Notes: a model not told the origin generated them from the letters alone. A stretch of DNA of 64,000 bases from Prunus persica (GCF_000346465.2 NC_034011.1:12572850-12636849); one strand, 5' to 3'; shown: positions 46,500 through 58,993, numbered from the stretch's first letter. Numbers and translations: made by a program.

Positions 46500-49010
46500 A
46501 ATAAACGTACTTAACAGATTACAATAAAAGTAAGTTTTGAACATAACTTTTAAAAACAGTTTCATTTTGCTGCCTCTCTATTCCAGGATCTGTTTGCACA
46601 GCCTGTGAATCCCACATGGTTGGATAGAATTTCTTCAACCACTTGCCATTGATTGGTGCAGCATGAACATCTCCATCTCGATCCTGTAATCTGTATGCCC
46701 CCATTCCAAGGATTTGCTTAATTATGAAAGGACCGTCCCATGTAGGTGACCACTTTCCATATCCAGCTATGTGTGTTCCAAGGGGCAGAACTACTTTCTA
46801 GACTATCTCTCCTTCTTCAAAACTCTTGTTTTTAACTCTCTTGTTGTAGGCCCTTGACACAACCTGTTTTCCAGCCAAGAGTTTGTTGAGGGTATCAATC
46901 CTACTTGCATCAAATCCTTCCAATTCTAGTAGCATGGCTTGAGAGTAGTCTTCTCCAATCAGACTGTGTTGATGAGCAATTCTGAGGGACTAGACCACTA
47001 TCTCCATAGGCAGAATTGCATCATGGCCATAAGTTAGAGCATATGGGGTCATGCCAGTTGCCTCTCTCTTTGAAGTTCTATATGCCCACAGAGTTTCTGA
47101 CAACTTCTCATGCCATTGCTTTGGATTTTTCTCAAGCATCTTCCTGATAATGTTGATGATCACATTGTTACTTGATTCTGCCTGTCCATTGCCTGGGCAT
47201 AGTAAGGAGTGGATTGAAGTAGCTTAAACTTGAATGCTTCTGCCACATCTAGCATCTCTCCAGATATGAAAGAAGATCCTCTGTCAGTTGTGATTGATTT
47301 TGGAATGCCAAACCTTTGTATGCATGATTTGCTCTTCTATGAAAGTGATGATCTCTTGAGATGTAGTGGATTTAACAGGCTTGGCTTCTACCCATTTGGT
47401 GAAATAATTTGTAGCTATAATGATGAAACAGTGCTGCTTGCTGCTGGTTGGATAGATCTTGCCAATGAGGTCCATTGCCCATCCTCTGAAAGGCCATGGC
47501 TTGACTACTGGATTCATGGAAACTGAATGAGCTTGCTGGATTGGGCCATGCCTTTGACAAGCCTCACATCCCTTGGAATATTCAATGCAATCCTTCATCA
47601 TGGTTGGCCAGAAGTAGCCATACCTTCTAATTAGCCAGCACATTTTTCTTCCACCTTGATAAGCTCCACAGATTCCTTCATGGGTTTCTCCCATGACCTT
47701 CATGTATTCTTTCTTTCCAAGGCACCTTAGAAGTACCTTGTCTTTGCTTTTTCGGACCAAATCTCCATTCCACATAAGGTAGTTCAAAGCCATGATTCTG
47801 ACTCTTTTATCAGAAGACAGGGTTGGATACTGCGATACTGCAAGTAATTTATGATGGGATTTCTCCAATCATCTTCAGTGATTATGGGAGAATTGACATC
47901 TATCTCCATCCCCATGGTCAGAATAGATGGCAAACTTTTCTTTCCTACTTGATGATCCTTTGCACACAGTCTTCAGGGATTTGTATACCTGCTGCTACCT
48001 GAGCCAATTCATTGGCTGCAAAGTTTTCTTCTCTTGGGATATGTTCCCAAGTAGCTTCTCTGAATTCTGTCAGAAGATTCATGGCTGCTACTAAATAGAC
48101 AACTAAAGAAGGATTTAGACACTTTTATTCTCCAGCAATCTACTTTAACACAAGCATAGAATCTCCCAAGATTTCCACAGACTGGATTCCCAACTCCACC
48201 AGCATTTCAAGTCCTATGATTAAAGCATCATATTCAGCCCTGTTATTAGTGCATTGGAAGTCCAGCTGGAAAGAATAACAGTGTCTGATTCCTAGTGGTT
48301 CCTCTAAAACAATTCCTGCCCCAGAAGCTACATCAGTTTTTAATCCATCAAAGTACAGCTTCCAAGGTGTGAGGTGGATTGAATAGATGGGATTGTTAAG
48401 GCAAGTATGGGCTCTAGTCAATAGATCTGCATTTGCTATATGCAAAGAATCCATGTTTTCAATCTCTTTCCCTGGATGATCTGCTAGAAAATCTGCTACA
48501 GCTTGTCCTTTGATTACGTCTATCTTGGAGATGATGTAGATGGCAAATGGCAGCATGTAGTGTCTGAGTTTCACAGCAGTGAAATATAAGGCTAGGCAAA
48601 GCCTTTCAATTGCAGAATATTTCCTTTCTACTTCTGTCAGAGCTTTGCTCAGATAGTAGACTGTCTGTTCCTTCGCTTCCTTGTTATCTTGAACCAACAG
48701 ACTCCCTATGGACACTTCTGATGCAAAAACATAGAGTTTGAGTGGTCTGCCTCTCTTTGATGGGGACAGAACTTGTGGGTTTGAGAGGTAGTGCTTGATT
48801 TCCTCAAAAGCCTGTTGATGCTGTTCTTCCCACTTAAATGTCTGTTCTTGCTTTAACCTCAGCAAGGAGAAGAAGGGCTAAATTTTTCCTGCTGAATTGG
48901 ATATGAATCTCCTAAAAATTAATTTTTCCAAGGAGACTATGCAGTTCTTTCTTGTTCCTAGGTGGCGGAGCTTCTATGATGGATTTTGCTCGCACCACAC
49001 GGTTCAAGCG
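46500..49010 (-). pseudogene. pol: Tat pol remnant: RT end, RNase H, second RNase H, integrase
   Basis: From high to low coordinate on the minus strand. The RT end is near 49005-48870 (KSIIEAPPPRNKKELHSLLG). RNase H follows (FKWEEQHQQAFEEIK, VYYLSKALTEVERKYSAIE). Then comes the second, archaeal-like RNase H typical of Tat (WKLYFDG, GAGIVLEEP, CTNNRAEYDALIIGLEML, GDSMLV), ending at a stop at 48140. The linker has several stops (48.1-47.9 kb). Integrase runs from 47868, but the zinc region reads CGAYQGG where His is expected, followed by CEACQRHG. The core has WAMDLIGKI, then a frame change near 47310 with TTDRGSSF in the new frame, and a one-base loss near 47195 just at the Glu segment. Clearly dead. 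Confidence 0.85.
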
Positions 49011-49021
49011 TCCCCGAAACT

Positions 49022-51190
49022 TGTGGGACATTATCAAAAATAACAAAACTGTTTCAAGGCAACTGGGGGGTACTCCTGTGGTGGATTTGAAAATTATATT
49101 TCAAGATTATTCATAACCATCCTTTATTCTGCAAATTCATTTTCCAACCTTTATATCAACTTTTCACAAACCGATTCTCAACTATATTTAAAATATAATA
49201 TAACAAATCCTGTTAAGAACTGGTTTCCATGATTCACTATCTTCAAACTACCGAGTATATATATATATATATATATATATATTGAATTTAACAATTAATA
49301 AGATATTTAATTAATTTCCCCATCCACTCCAAACTAATTAACAAGCTATTCCTAGCTTTACATAATTAAGCATAATATAATATCCTTAGAAAGTAAAGGC
49401 GATTACTTTAAAACTTATAAACAATAAATCCACCACTAACACTGCATCCGATACCTTAATACTAATCCCGATAATAATAATAAATATATATATTAAATAA
49501 TAATAATTTCAAGAGATTTCATCAGTTCCAATAATGCATAATCTCCAAATATCAAAAATAACATTTAGGTATACCATCACATACTTTAACACACTTTCAA
49601 CTAATAAAATACTAGAAATATGCACAATTTAGCTATATATATATATATATACTAATTCCATAATTATATAAATCCATAAAATACTATATCCCACAATTAA
49701 AACATTATACTTCCATACATAACCCAATACTACCCAATCCATATACTTTATTTATAATCATAATAATATCAATTAATGAAAAGTAATAACCTTCACAGAA
49801 AATCCCATAACTTCAATTATCAATGTAATATCTAAGAATTTCTATAAGGTACTATAAAACAATCTTCTAATCCTAACATGGTTAGAATAACTCAACTTTC
49901 GGTCAAGACTCGTTTACATGGTCGTTTCAGTACTTCTCGAAAGGTAAAACTACCTCGGAAGACTCAGGGTCATCTGAGGGGTCAAACTGCCCAAACTTGG
50001 TCAACCGGGCCCGCGGGATCCACGACCTCCGATTCCCGATCCGGAAGTTCCTATAGGTTCAACAAGATTTAGGATATACGTACTGCAAGTTTGGTCTGAA
50101 TCGAACTGTCAGATAGCTCCCAATGGCCCGATCGGGTGGTTATCATTTAACGCAAACTTTAAGTAATTGAATCGGAACATCCGATGCTCCGATTCACGAT
50201 CTGCGAATTCTTACACAATACTAGGAATGCATAGACGAACATATAACAAATTAGAGTCAATCCAACAGTCCGAACATATTAAACCAGGATAACGCCTAAT
50301 AAGCGATATCCGATCGGCGATCACAGGACAACCAAATTCATATCCGAGAATACCGTCGTGCTCGGGATGACATGAAGATTATTTTCGGACTCAAGGACTG
50401 GCCAGAAAATGGCCCACGTGCCGCCACACGCATCGGTAGTGCGTGGGTGTCCAAAGCAAATCGGCTATCGAAAAATCTCCAAACCGCCGGTCAAGACTTA
50501 TACCTACATGATCACCACATAGAGTGGAGCAACTTTTGTTCTTGGACCTGCCGAAAGAGTCACCGGAAGTGGCCGGAATCGGAGGCCGAAATCGGCCAAA
50601 ACTTCTATTGCTTAATTAACCCCCAAAACGCATAAATTTCTCCTAAATTACCCAACCAGTAGCTAGAACACATTGAGAGGTTGAGAAAGCATACCAAATT
50701 CGAAGAAAATGGTGGCTGGAGCGGTCCGAATGAGCTATGGGAACTTCTCTCATAAACTTCCCTGTTTTCTGTGTTTTCCGACGGCGGCAGTGGTTGATCG
50801 TGGCGGGGGACTGTCAGGATGGAGAGAGGAGGTTGTGGCGGAGCTTTTGGTGTTGGCGCCACCCAAATTGGTGGCTGGATCAAGTGACGGCAGCCCAAAA
50901 TTTCTGATCGGCTGTAGTTGGTCGAGAAGAAGGGGAGGAGGAGAACCTGGTTTGCAAGGGGAGAGAGAGTGTGAGAGAGAGAGAGAGAGACCAGACTTTT
51001 AAAAATCCAATTTCGAGAAAGTTACGATTATGCCACTGTACTATTTTTTATCTCAATTTCTTCGTTACGACTCCAATTTGAGCCCACTACATGTCTACGG
51101 ACTCGTCTCGACGTGCTTTATGTAGTGGTCCAATTGAAATTTTCAAATTCCTTCCTGATCAAAAAGTTAACTTTTATCCTAATAAAATAT
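49022..51190 (-). mobile_element. Tekay-like LTR, minus strand, truncated at its start
   Basis: Read on the minus strand, 51180 downward follows the order of the Tekay LTR at 30619: AGTTAACTTTTTGATCAGGA, GGAATTTGAAAATTTC, GTCGAGACGAGTCCGTAGAC, GGGCTCAAATTGGAGTCGTA, then a CT run near 50990 and GAATCGGAGC blocks. The first ~80 bp of the LTR (TGTAATGACCC) are missing at the 51.19 kb end. The other end probably lies at 49022 (TGTGGG on plus). No target duplication found. Two (AT)n runs, near 49256-49281 and 49633-49652, sit inside. Confidence 0.65.
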
Positions 51191-51560
51191 TGGGAAATAG
51201 CTCAAAATGCCACCATTTTTATAATTGTAACTAAAAATACCACCCTTTTTTAAAAAATTTGGAACTATAACCTATAAATATATATTTATTGTCCCCTTAT
51301 TGTACACATATCACTTTTGCTGAAGTTCTCTATCAGTTTTGCTGAAGTTCTCTCTCAGCTCTCTCTCTTGGCTCCGTCTGTCAATTTCTCTTCACTCTGT
51401 CGTCGCTTTGCTCTCACTCTCTCATCTCTTGTCAATCAGCTCTCACGCTCTCGTCACTCAGCGCTCAATCTCTCGTCGCTCAGCTTTGACTCTCTCTTCC
51501 CTCTTCCTCTCCGAGCGAAATCTGTTTATCGAAGCTCAACTCCATCGTTCACCTTGAACA
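51191..51560 (+). promoter_or_regulatory. Possible element terminus and CT-rich leader exon of the Ulp1 gene
   Basis: 51191 begins GGGAAATAGCTCAAAATGCC, which looks like the end of a MULE-type terminal repeat; no partner was found by eye. 51317-51560 is a CT-rich stretch with repeated CTCTC and GTCACTCAGC units, ending CCTTGAACAG before GTACTG, which fits a leader exon and donor. Confidence 0.4.
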
Positions 51561-53101
51561 GGTACTGTTCATCGTCATTTTCTTACAGTTTAGGGTTTCT
51601 CTGAAGTTGGTTTAGGGTTTATGCATTTCTATGAAATTGGTTCAGGGATTTGTTCAAAATTGGTTGAAGGTTTAGGGGTTTCTCTGAAATTTGTTTAGGG
51701 GTTTCTCTGAAATTGGTTTAGGGGTTTCATTGAAATTGGTTTTGGGGTTTCTCTGAAATGATCTTAGTATGATGATTCCTTGTTTGAAACAGTGAATGGG
51801 TTTGTTCTTTGTGGACTGATGCTTGCACTGCTGTTGTTTTGCTATTGATGTCATATTGTAGTTTTGTTGCTACTGTATTGCTAATGTAGTGATGTTGTGT
51901 TGGCATTTTAGTGCTGTTGTATTTTTAGTTTATTATGGTTTGATTATGGTTTTTGTAGCAGTTATTGATTGGTATTTGGTGGCTTACTATGGGTCTTTAT
52001 GACCATTGCATTTAACCTTCTTACAAGTCTAATCGGTATCTATTTTCTTTGTTGAAGATGATATCTAAAGTCTAAGACAATTAACCTGTGTATATCATTT
52101 TGAACTTGTAAACTCCCAACCATATCATACTTTTTGTTTGAGAATAATGCTTGTTAATTTGACACATTTTTTTATAACTCTGTTTACTAACTTTAGGGGT
52201 TGCATATTGGATATGGATAAGTTTTCTTTAGAACTATGTGTGGTGTAATATGAGTTATTTAAAAGTTTGCTTTTTTGTGCTTGATCATTGTCTGCTTAAA
52301 AGAAAGCGGGAAATGAGTGAAGATGGGAACCTACCACCAGCAGGTGTGGTTTAGAGAAATGGGGACATTAATTTTGCTATAAGCTAACTCTTTAAGCTTT
52401 TGCTTTTCTTGTTTGTGTATGGATACTTAGAGAACTTTGTTTCTGAGGAGAACTTATAATTTTGTAATTGTACATGTCTAACAAACATTTTATACAATTT
52501 TGATGGTTTATTTATTAATTTATCTTTGATATCGATAAAGCAGAGAATACATACAAACCTCTTATTTTGTTAAGAAAAAACTGAAGGGATGGTGCCAATT
52601 TCATTCATTTTCTTACATTTGAAAGGAGGGCCATAGTGGAGTCATTATTGTGGTTGCCACTAATTCATAGGATGTTCCATTACATTATACCTTGAAGTCA
52701 ATCAATTCTTTCCCGATGTCTTCTTGTTTTTTTAAAACTCTTTCTAGTCAGATAGATTTCTATCATTAGTCTTGAATTGTTCTCAATTAGGCTTGTGCTA
52801 CCGCACATTCCCATTCTAGCTAAAGCTGTGTCATGATTATCTGGTGTGTTGAGATGTGTCTTTAGATATTATATTATGCAAGAGTGGTAGAGTACTGGGT
52901 GTCTTGGGATGTGGCTTTGAGCTATTGAATGAGTAGGTCAGTTGTAAATAGCTGGGGTTTTGTTTATACTCTGTATTTTTTATTTTTTTTCACTTAATAT
53001 CCTATAATAGGCTATTGATAAGTGCTGATTGTTTATTGCTTGTTATTGTCTAGATTGCAACGGACTGAATTTTTTTTTTTAATATTGGCATGCAGGGAAA
53101 G
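51561..53101 (+). other. Long leader intron of the Ulp1 gene
   Basis: No coding content. It holds three to four direct repeats of GAAATTGGTTTAGGGGTTTC near 51600-51760 and an E2F-like site GCGGGAAA at 52306-52313. It ends TTGGCATGCAG at 53095, just before ATG 53102. Confidence 0.45.
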
Positions 53102-56100
53102 ATGGTTGCTCAAATGAAGTTGATGATTGCAGAGGAAGAAAAGTTCCAAGGAAAAGCATTGTCCCTATCCCATACGAAGACTGCAATCAGCAAGATAAAG
53201 GAGGAATTCAGTGAACAACAGCTACAAAGGTTTGAAGAGAGTTGTTTTGGGCATTTCCTACTAATTGAGGACCTCAAGTGGACTTCGCCAATTGTCCACG
53301 GCTTGCTGCTGAGGAAAGCTGATCCAAAGACAGTTTCCCAACTGAACGGGATCAAATTCATCGTTGGTAATAAGGTGATCCAATTCACGGCGCAGCAATT
53401 TTGCATCGTGACAGGGCTAAGGTTTGGAAACCTTCCCTTTATTCCGATTCCCACTAATGAGAACTGCTCATTGAAAAGGAAGTACTTTGGCAACGATAAA
53501 ACTGTCAACCTTTTGGAATTAGAAAAGGCCTTCCTCGAATGCGCTGATGCGGACGATGTATTGAAGCTCGGATTTGTATACTTTGCTGTGTTTGTGCTGT
53601 TGGGCAGTGAAAAACATGTCCAGATTGACATGCGATATTTGAAGTTGGCAGAAGACCTTGAAGAGTTTGGGAAGTATCCATGGGGTGCTGTGTGTTATGC
53701 CAAGACAAATGCGTCACTTCTGAGGGCACTTTGTGCAGATTACCAGCGAGTGAAAGTGTCCAAAAAAGCTGCAAAAACAAAAAAATCTGAAAAGAAAGCA
53801 AAAACAACGGCAACTGGTAGACCAAGAGAGTACCACCTCAAAGGTTTTGCCTATGCACTTTAGGTGAGCAAATTTCCATTCATGTTGAAGTTAAGTTTCA
53901 TTTGGTTATAGTGACTCACGTTTTATTCCTCAAACCAGATTTGGGCTTATGAGGTATTTCCAGCGTTGGCTGCACTACATTTGGTGGTGCACGAAGATAA
54001 TGCCTATATCCCTCGTTTATTACATTGGAGGACCAATAGTTCGCCGCGTTTTTATGAGCTAATGAGCCAAGTATTCGAGAACCGTGAGGTTAGTTAAGTT
54101 TTTAATGATAATGTTAGGCATATGAAAATATAATATAATAAGTTTACTGATATGTATATTGTATGTGTAAATTGCAGGTTGATGTGCAACTTCTCCGGCC
54201 ATCTGTAATCGACAAGCAGCAGCCGTATTGGACTTGGGGTGACAGTGTTGACGACACTGAAGAATTTGTTCAGTTGTTTGGTGATGACGCTGAACAAAAA
54301 ACCAGCACTTCTGCCTCTGTAGAAGAAAAAGATAAGGACATTGACGAAACTGCTAGCCTTCCGTCGTCTTCTAAGGCAAGCATGACATTTTTTTTCCAAG
54401 ATATACGTCATAATACAATAGGAAAATAACTGCTGTATTGTTGCAATATATTTTGAAAATATTGTAACACTTGCATTATAACTGAATGCAGGGTACAGTC
54501 GCGTCCAGAGAGTTACGCACTTTGAAGCGTGACTTTCAAAGGACAAAGGATGAATTGGCCAAAGTTGCCATATCAAATCGAGCGCTTCGCAACAGAGTGC
54601 ATCAGTTGGAAGACATGGTATGGAAGGAGTCATTGAAAGTTGAAAGAGAGTTCGAAAAAAATAAAAAGTGTGTGGAGGATTTCCGCAACACCCTGGCTTC
54701 AATGGAGCATTATTTTAATGTGGAGATAGAGCAGCTGAAAAAACGAAATGGTGGGGTGAATGAAGGTGGGGAAGCACATGAGGACCTCTGTAGTCCTCAT
54801 ATGAATAAAGGAGGCGACAATCACTTGTCGCCATTACATGACCATGTTAGTCCGCCTACAGAACCGGCGGTAATGGAAACACAAGTCCCCGGTGATGGAG
54901 CCGAACCTTCCGCAGCCATGGTAGTCGAAGAGGCAGAAATGGCCGCTTCAGTTCCTCACTTACAAGTGCATGAAGCAGCTGAGCAAGCACAATCCGAGAA
55001 GCTGCCTACCCTGGAAGATGTGGCCGGGTGTGACGAAATCTGCCAAAAAGTGTTGTCTTTGTTAAAAGATTGGAAAGTGACTAAGAGTATGCCATCGGGA
55101 GGTCCGATGAATCCTCCAAGTCTACGCACAGTTAGTATGGCTGGTGATGAAGAAGGTAGTTCGAGTGTGGAAAAAAAAGAAGTGGAAGGTAAAGGGTGCA
55201 GACAGAAGCGCCCGGCGCAGACATTGTTGAGCCCATTTACTGATCCTTTAAGGAAGAAGAGGACGATGAGTGTGTCAGCTGCGACTGCAACCCCGCCATG
55301 TTTTGATCCATCAAAATCCGTGCCCATTGAAGATGTGAAGGCAGTAATAAAGTTTTGCACTGCTTGGAAAAACGATATCAGGTTAGGATTCTTTACCTTT
55401 GAAATCCAATCTTCATCCTATTCTAGTATGTAGTCATAGACTAATGAGAAAATGTAGAGTTTGCTTTAATATACATGTGTATTTTTGTCATCAACAAAGT
55501 CAGAATTATGAGATGACTACAAAAGTAACCGTTGCAAGTTTGCCTTTTGTAGTGCGGAGGTGCAGCTGGAATTATTTTCAGTGGGCGCTGATTTTTTCTA
55601 CAAACTTATCGATAAAACGGAATGGATTAGCTCAAGGGTAAGAATACACAAAGCTCTACTTATTGCGATAATTCAATTGTTTTCTCACCTTTTTTAAGTG
55701 TACAGTTGTATGAAATTGTGCTCATGTTATATGTGTCAACTTTCAGCACCTGGACATGGCAACCTTTCTTATCCGGAAAAGGCGACTCTCTCATCCGTTG
55801 GTATTTGGAACTGACTGGACAACGGTAGATTGTTGCTTGTAGGTAAACATGTTACCATGTTACATTCACTGCTTCATTTGCTTTCGGTTGTGATTTTCTA
55901 ATATGCCTTCATTTCAATTTATGCAGCAATTTCTAGAGCCGTTCAAACCGACTGCCAAGAAACGTGGATCGAAGAAGGCAGCTGCTTCAAACACCATTCA
56001 ACTTCCACCCAGTAAGCTGAACAATATACATTACTTTGTGCGCGGTACGTGGCAACACGGGTATGGCCAAGCTTGGACAAAAGTCCGGAAGGTCTATTTT

Positions 56101-56603
56101 CCATATAATCTTAAAGGGTCTCACTGGGTTGCAATCGAAATTGATTTCGTCAGACATACTGCAACTGTGTATGACTCCTATGTTGCTTTTACCAAATGTT
56201 CGAAGCTGGTTACACTTCTGCACCCTATTAGCGATACGCTGGCACGAGTGCTGTACGATATGCACTTTTATGAAGATTCTGAGGTTGAAGAGGTTAAGCA
56301 AAAGGGGCTGAAGATGTCGACGTTTACGCCATTCTCAGTTTGCAGCATTGCAGATGTGCCACAACAACGAGATGGGTAAGCTTTGTGAATTTAGTGCAGT
56401 TTATCCAAATTTTACATAACTGCAGTTCTAATTTCCCAACTTATTGGCCTCACAGTACGTCTTGCGGAATCATGACCGTCAAATTCATCGAGCATCTCAG
56501 TGCTGGGATTTCGGTAGATAAAGTTGACCCTTTGAAGATCAAATATTACCGACTGAAGCTTGCAATTGAGGGTTTAAGGGGGGGAGGCATATTTATGAGG
56601 TAA
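53102..56603 (+). pseudogene. DUF1985/Ulp1 (C48) SUMO-protease-like gene, eight coding exons, two exon-end stops
   Basis: Exons: 53102-53863, 53939-54088, 54178-54375, 54492-55381, 55553-55637, 55747-55842, 55927-56375, 56456-56603. All phases join. Exon 1 is DUF1985 (CFGHFLLIEDLKW, IVHGLLLRKADP, FCIVTGLRFG) with a Lys-rich tail. Exon 4 has a coiled coil and a long polar linker. Exons 6-8 are the C48 peptidase: LIRKRRL...FGTDWTT, then His in KGSHWVAIEIDF, Asp in ATVYDSYV, Gln in DVPQQRDG and Cys in TSCGIMTVKF, a complete catalytic set. Exons 1 and 6 each end in TAG directly at the donor, where family members would have CAG; if the sequence is right, translation stops at 253 residues, giving a DUF1985-only protein. 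The intron after exon 3 uses a GC donor (AAG/GCAAGC). Ulp1-like genes of this type are typical passengers of plant MULEs and CACTA-like elements. Structure is well supported; activity is doubtful. Confidence 0.85.
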
Positions 56604-57213
56604 ATGTCTTAATGTCCGTGAATTCACCTCACTCTGGACTTATGACTTGGGAATTCACTTTGCTCATTATTTATGTCAGGAACTCCTTGATATGAAGATG
56701 CAGACGTAGATGCTTTGCTGGGGGTACTTTTTATGGTCATCCTGCCTTTTTGCTAGAGCTAGTTGGTTTAGTTATTATTGTGAGGTGTAATATTGTATAG
56801 TCTAGAAGCAGTGGCTAATTGCCTTACATGGTACACACACTGTTTCGATTTTGAAGGTTAACTATTTTGTACACCTCCATATATAAACATAGTTGCTCTT
56901 TATGGATGCTTTTGTAGCCATTGTTCACATTTTGTCTCTGTGGTTTTGGGAATCTGTTACTGGACTTACTGAAGCATACAACTTTGTTAACATTTCTCCA
57001 TTTAGTTTTGACTTAGTTCGTTTTAAATAATTTCGGCAGCAATTCTACTTTTCTGCTTAGCATTATGTTGTTATTTGAATTTGGAACCTCATACTGTGTT
57101 TGCTGATCTTCGCTGGAGTAGGTGCCAATCACTCCTCTTTCATCTTGCATACTGGATTAGTTTCCTTGTGTATTTAGCTGCATTCGATCTGAGTGATTGT
57201 TCTCTTTCTACAG
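56604..57213. other. 3' flank of the Ulp1 gene
   Basis: No gene recognised; the frame at 57075-57290 mixes intron with the first DUF1664 exon. Confidence 0.45.
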
Positions 57214-58006
57214 GGTATACTAGCACCATCCTGCGTAAGAATGGTCAATTATCTGAATTGATCGGTGAACTTCAGGTACCATTTTCATGATTTGTACTCT
57301 GCTTTGCTAGTGGAACTCGCAGAACATTTGTATTTGGTGTTATTTTTGTATGAGTTTTAAATTTTGTAATGCATTTGGTAAACTAGGGTTTTGATCAGTT
57401 AGATAGTTTATTTCTTTCGGAGCTTGTGTCTTGTTGCTCAAAATATTGATGGATTTGTGCTTATTTCTGTTTTGTTTGCAGCCTTTGTTCAATGGAACCA
57501 GAGAACAATCAGAAGGTGACTTTTATGTGATCACATCACAAGTATTGGAAAAACTGCTATAAATTTAGTGTCGAAGGATGCTTTCTCGTGTTCAATTTTT
57601 GTTTTTTGTAATGGATATCAATTTTCCTGTGTTACTTTGTTTTAGGTGCGCCGACTAGCAGCTGAGGTCCGGCAACTAGACTCGTCACTACAGAGAGCCG
57701 TCCTGAAGGGGAATGACAGCCAAATTGCAAGGTAGCTTACTTTCTCTTCTGTGTTCAAATGAATTCTTAGCATGCTTTGTGCTTTTTCCTCTTGCTTATA
57801 ACCACTCAATGAATGCATGCTCCTGCCCTGACTTTTTGGTTAAGTTGTAAAACGATTAATTCCTTACACGTATGTATTTCATAATGCAATAGAAACATTT
57901 TATACTTGGTTATATTTTTTCTTTGATTTTTTTAATAGGTTTGACATCACTAATAATGCCAACAGCTACCTTGGGGGCATTGGGTTATGGTTACATGTGG
58001 TGGAAG
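57214..58006 (+). pseudogene. DUF1664 gene fragment, four exons, one frame error
   Basis: Exons 57214-57275, 57482-57541, 57646-57731 and 57939-58006, all with GT/AG borders. They encode TSTILRKNGQLSELIGELQ, PLFNGTREQSEGDFYVITSQ, VRRLAAEVRQLDSS and, in the frame needed for the family, SLIMPTATLGALGYGYMWWK. These are the central conserved blocks of plant DUF1664 coiled-coil/membrane proteins. Joining exon 3 to exon 4 at the visible sites puts exon 4 one base out of frame, so the copy is probably broken. The first exon with the start codon is not found upstream, and the long coiled-coil remainder would fall in or beyond the N gap. It may be a captured gene fragment or a real locus hidden by the gap. 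Confidence 0.65.
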
Positions 58007-58062
58007 GTGTCCAGATGATATATTTATGTTCATATTATTTCATCCATTGGTTCTGTGAGTTG

Positions 58063-58993
58063 NNNNNNNNNNNNNNNNNNNNNNNNNNNNNNNNNNNNNN
58101 NNNNNNNNNNNNNNNNNNNNNNNNNNNNNNNNNNNNNNNNNNNNNNNNNNNNNNNNNNNNNNNNNNNNNNNNNNNNNNNNNNNNNNNNNNNNNNNNNNNN
58201 NNNNNNNNNNNNNNNNNNNNNNNNNNNNNNNNNNNNNNNNNNNNNNNNNNNNNNNNNNNNNNNNNNNNNNNNNNNNNNNNNNNNNNNNNNNNNNNNNNNN
58301 NNNNNNNNNNNNNNNNNNNNNNNNNNNNNNNNNNNNNNNNNNNNNNNNNNNNNNNNNNNNNNNNNNNNNNNNNNNNNNNNNNNNNNNNNNNNNNNNNNNN
58401 NNNNNNNNNNNNNNNNNNNNNNNNNNNNNNNNNNNNNNNNNNNNNNNNNNNNNNNNNNNNNNNNNNNNNNNNNNNNNNNNNNNNNNNNNNNNNNNNNNNN
58501 NNNNNNNNNNNNNNNNNNNNNNNNNNNNNNNNNNNNNNNNNNNNNNNNNNNNNNNNNNNNNNNNNNNNNNNNNNNNNNNNNNNNNNNNNNNNNNNNNNNN
58601 NNNNNNNNNNNNNNNNNNNNNNNNNNNNNNNNNNNNNNNNNNNNNNNNNNNNNNNNNNNNNNNNNNNNNNNNNNNNNNNNNNNNNNNNNNNNNNNNNNNN
58701 NNNNNNNNNNNNNNNNNNNNNNNNNNNNNNNNNNNNNNNNNNNNNNNNNNNNNNNNNNNNNNNNNNNNNNNNNNNNNNNNNNNNNNNNNNNNNNNNNNNN
58801 NNNNNNNNNNNNNNNNNNNNNNNNNNNNNNNNNNNNNNNNNNNNNNNNNNNNNNNNNNNNNNNNNNNNNNNNNNNNNNNNNNNNNNNNNNNNNNNNNNNN
58901 NNNNNNNNNNNNNNNNNNNNNNNNNNNNNNNNNNNNNNNNNNNNNNNNNNNNNNNNNNNNNNNNNNNNNNNNNNNNNNNNNNNNNNNNNNNNN
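58063..58993. other. Assembly gap, 931 N
   Basis: All N. The ORFs that cross it are artefacts. The right edge is a tandem repeat, see 58994-59090. Confidence 1.

Larger units (their letters stand above)
40748..49021 (-). mobile_element. Truncated Tat-lineage gypsy element with antisense PMD gene
   Basis: The element reads on the minus strand. Its 3' LTR is 40748-42461, preceded by a purine tract (TTAGGGGGCA on the minus strand). Moving up are an antisense gene with a plant mobile domain (42.8-46.4 kb, plus strand), then integrase, a second RNase H, RNase H and the last part of RT (to ~49.0 kb). Gag, protease, most of RT and the 5' LTR are missing; the sequence switches to a Tekay-like LTR at ~49022. 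The extra RNase H domain and an antisense extra ORF between pol and 3' LTR are known hallmarks of Tat/Ogre-type elements. Confidence 0.82.
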
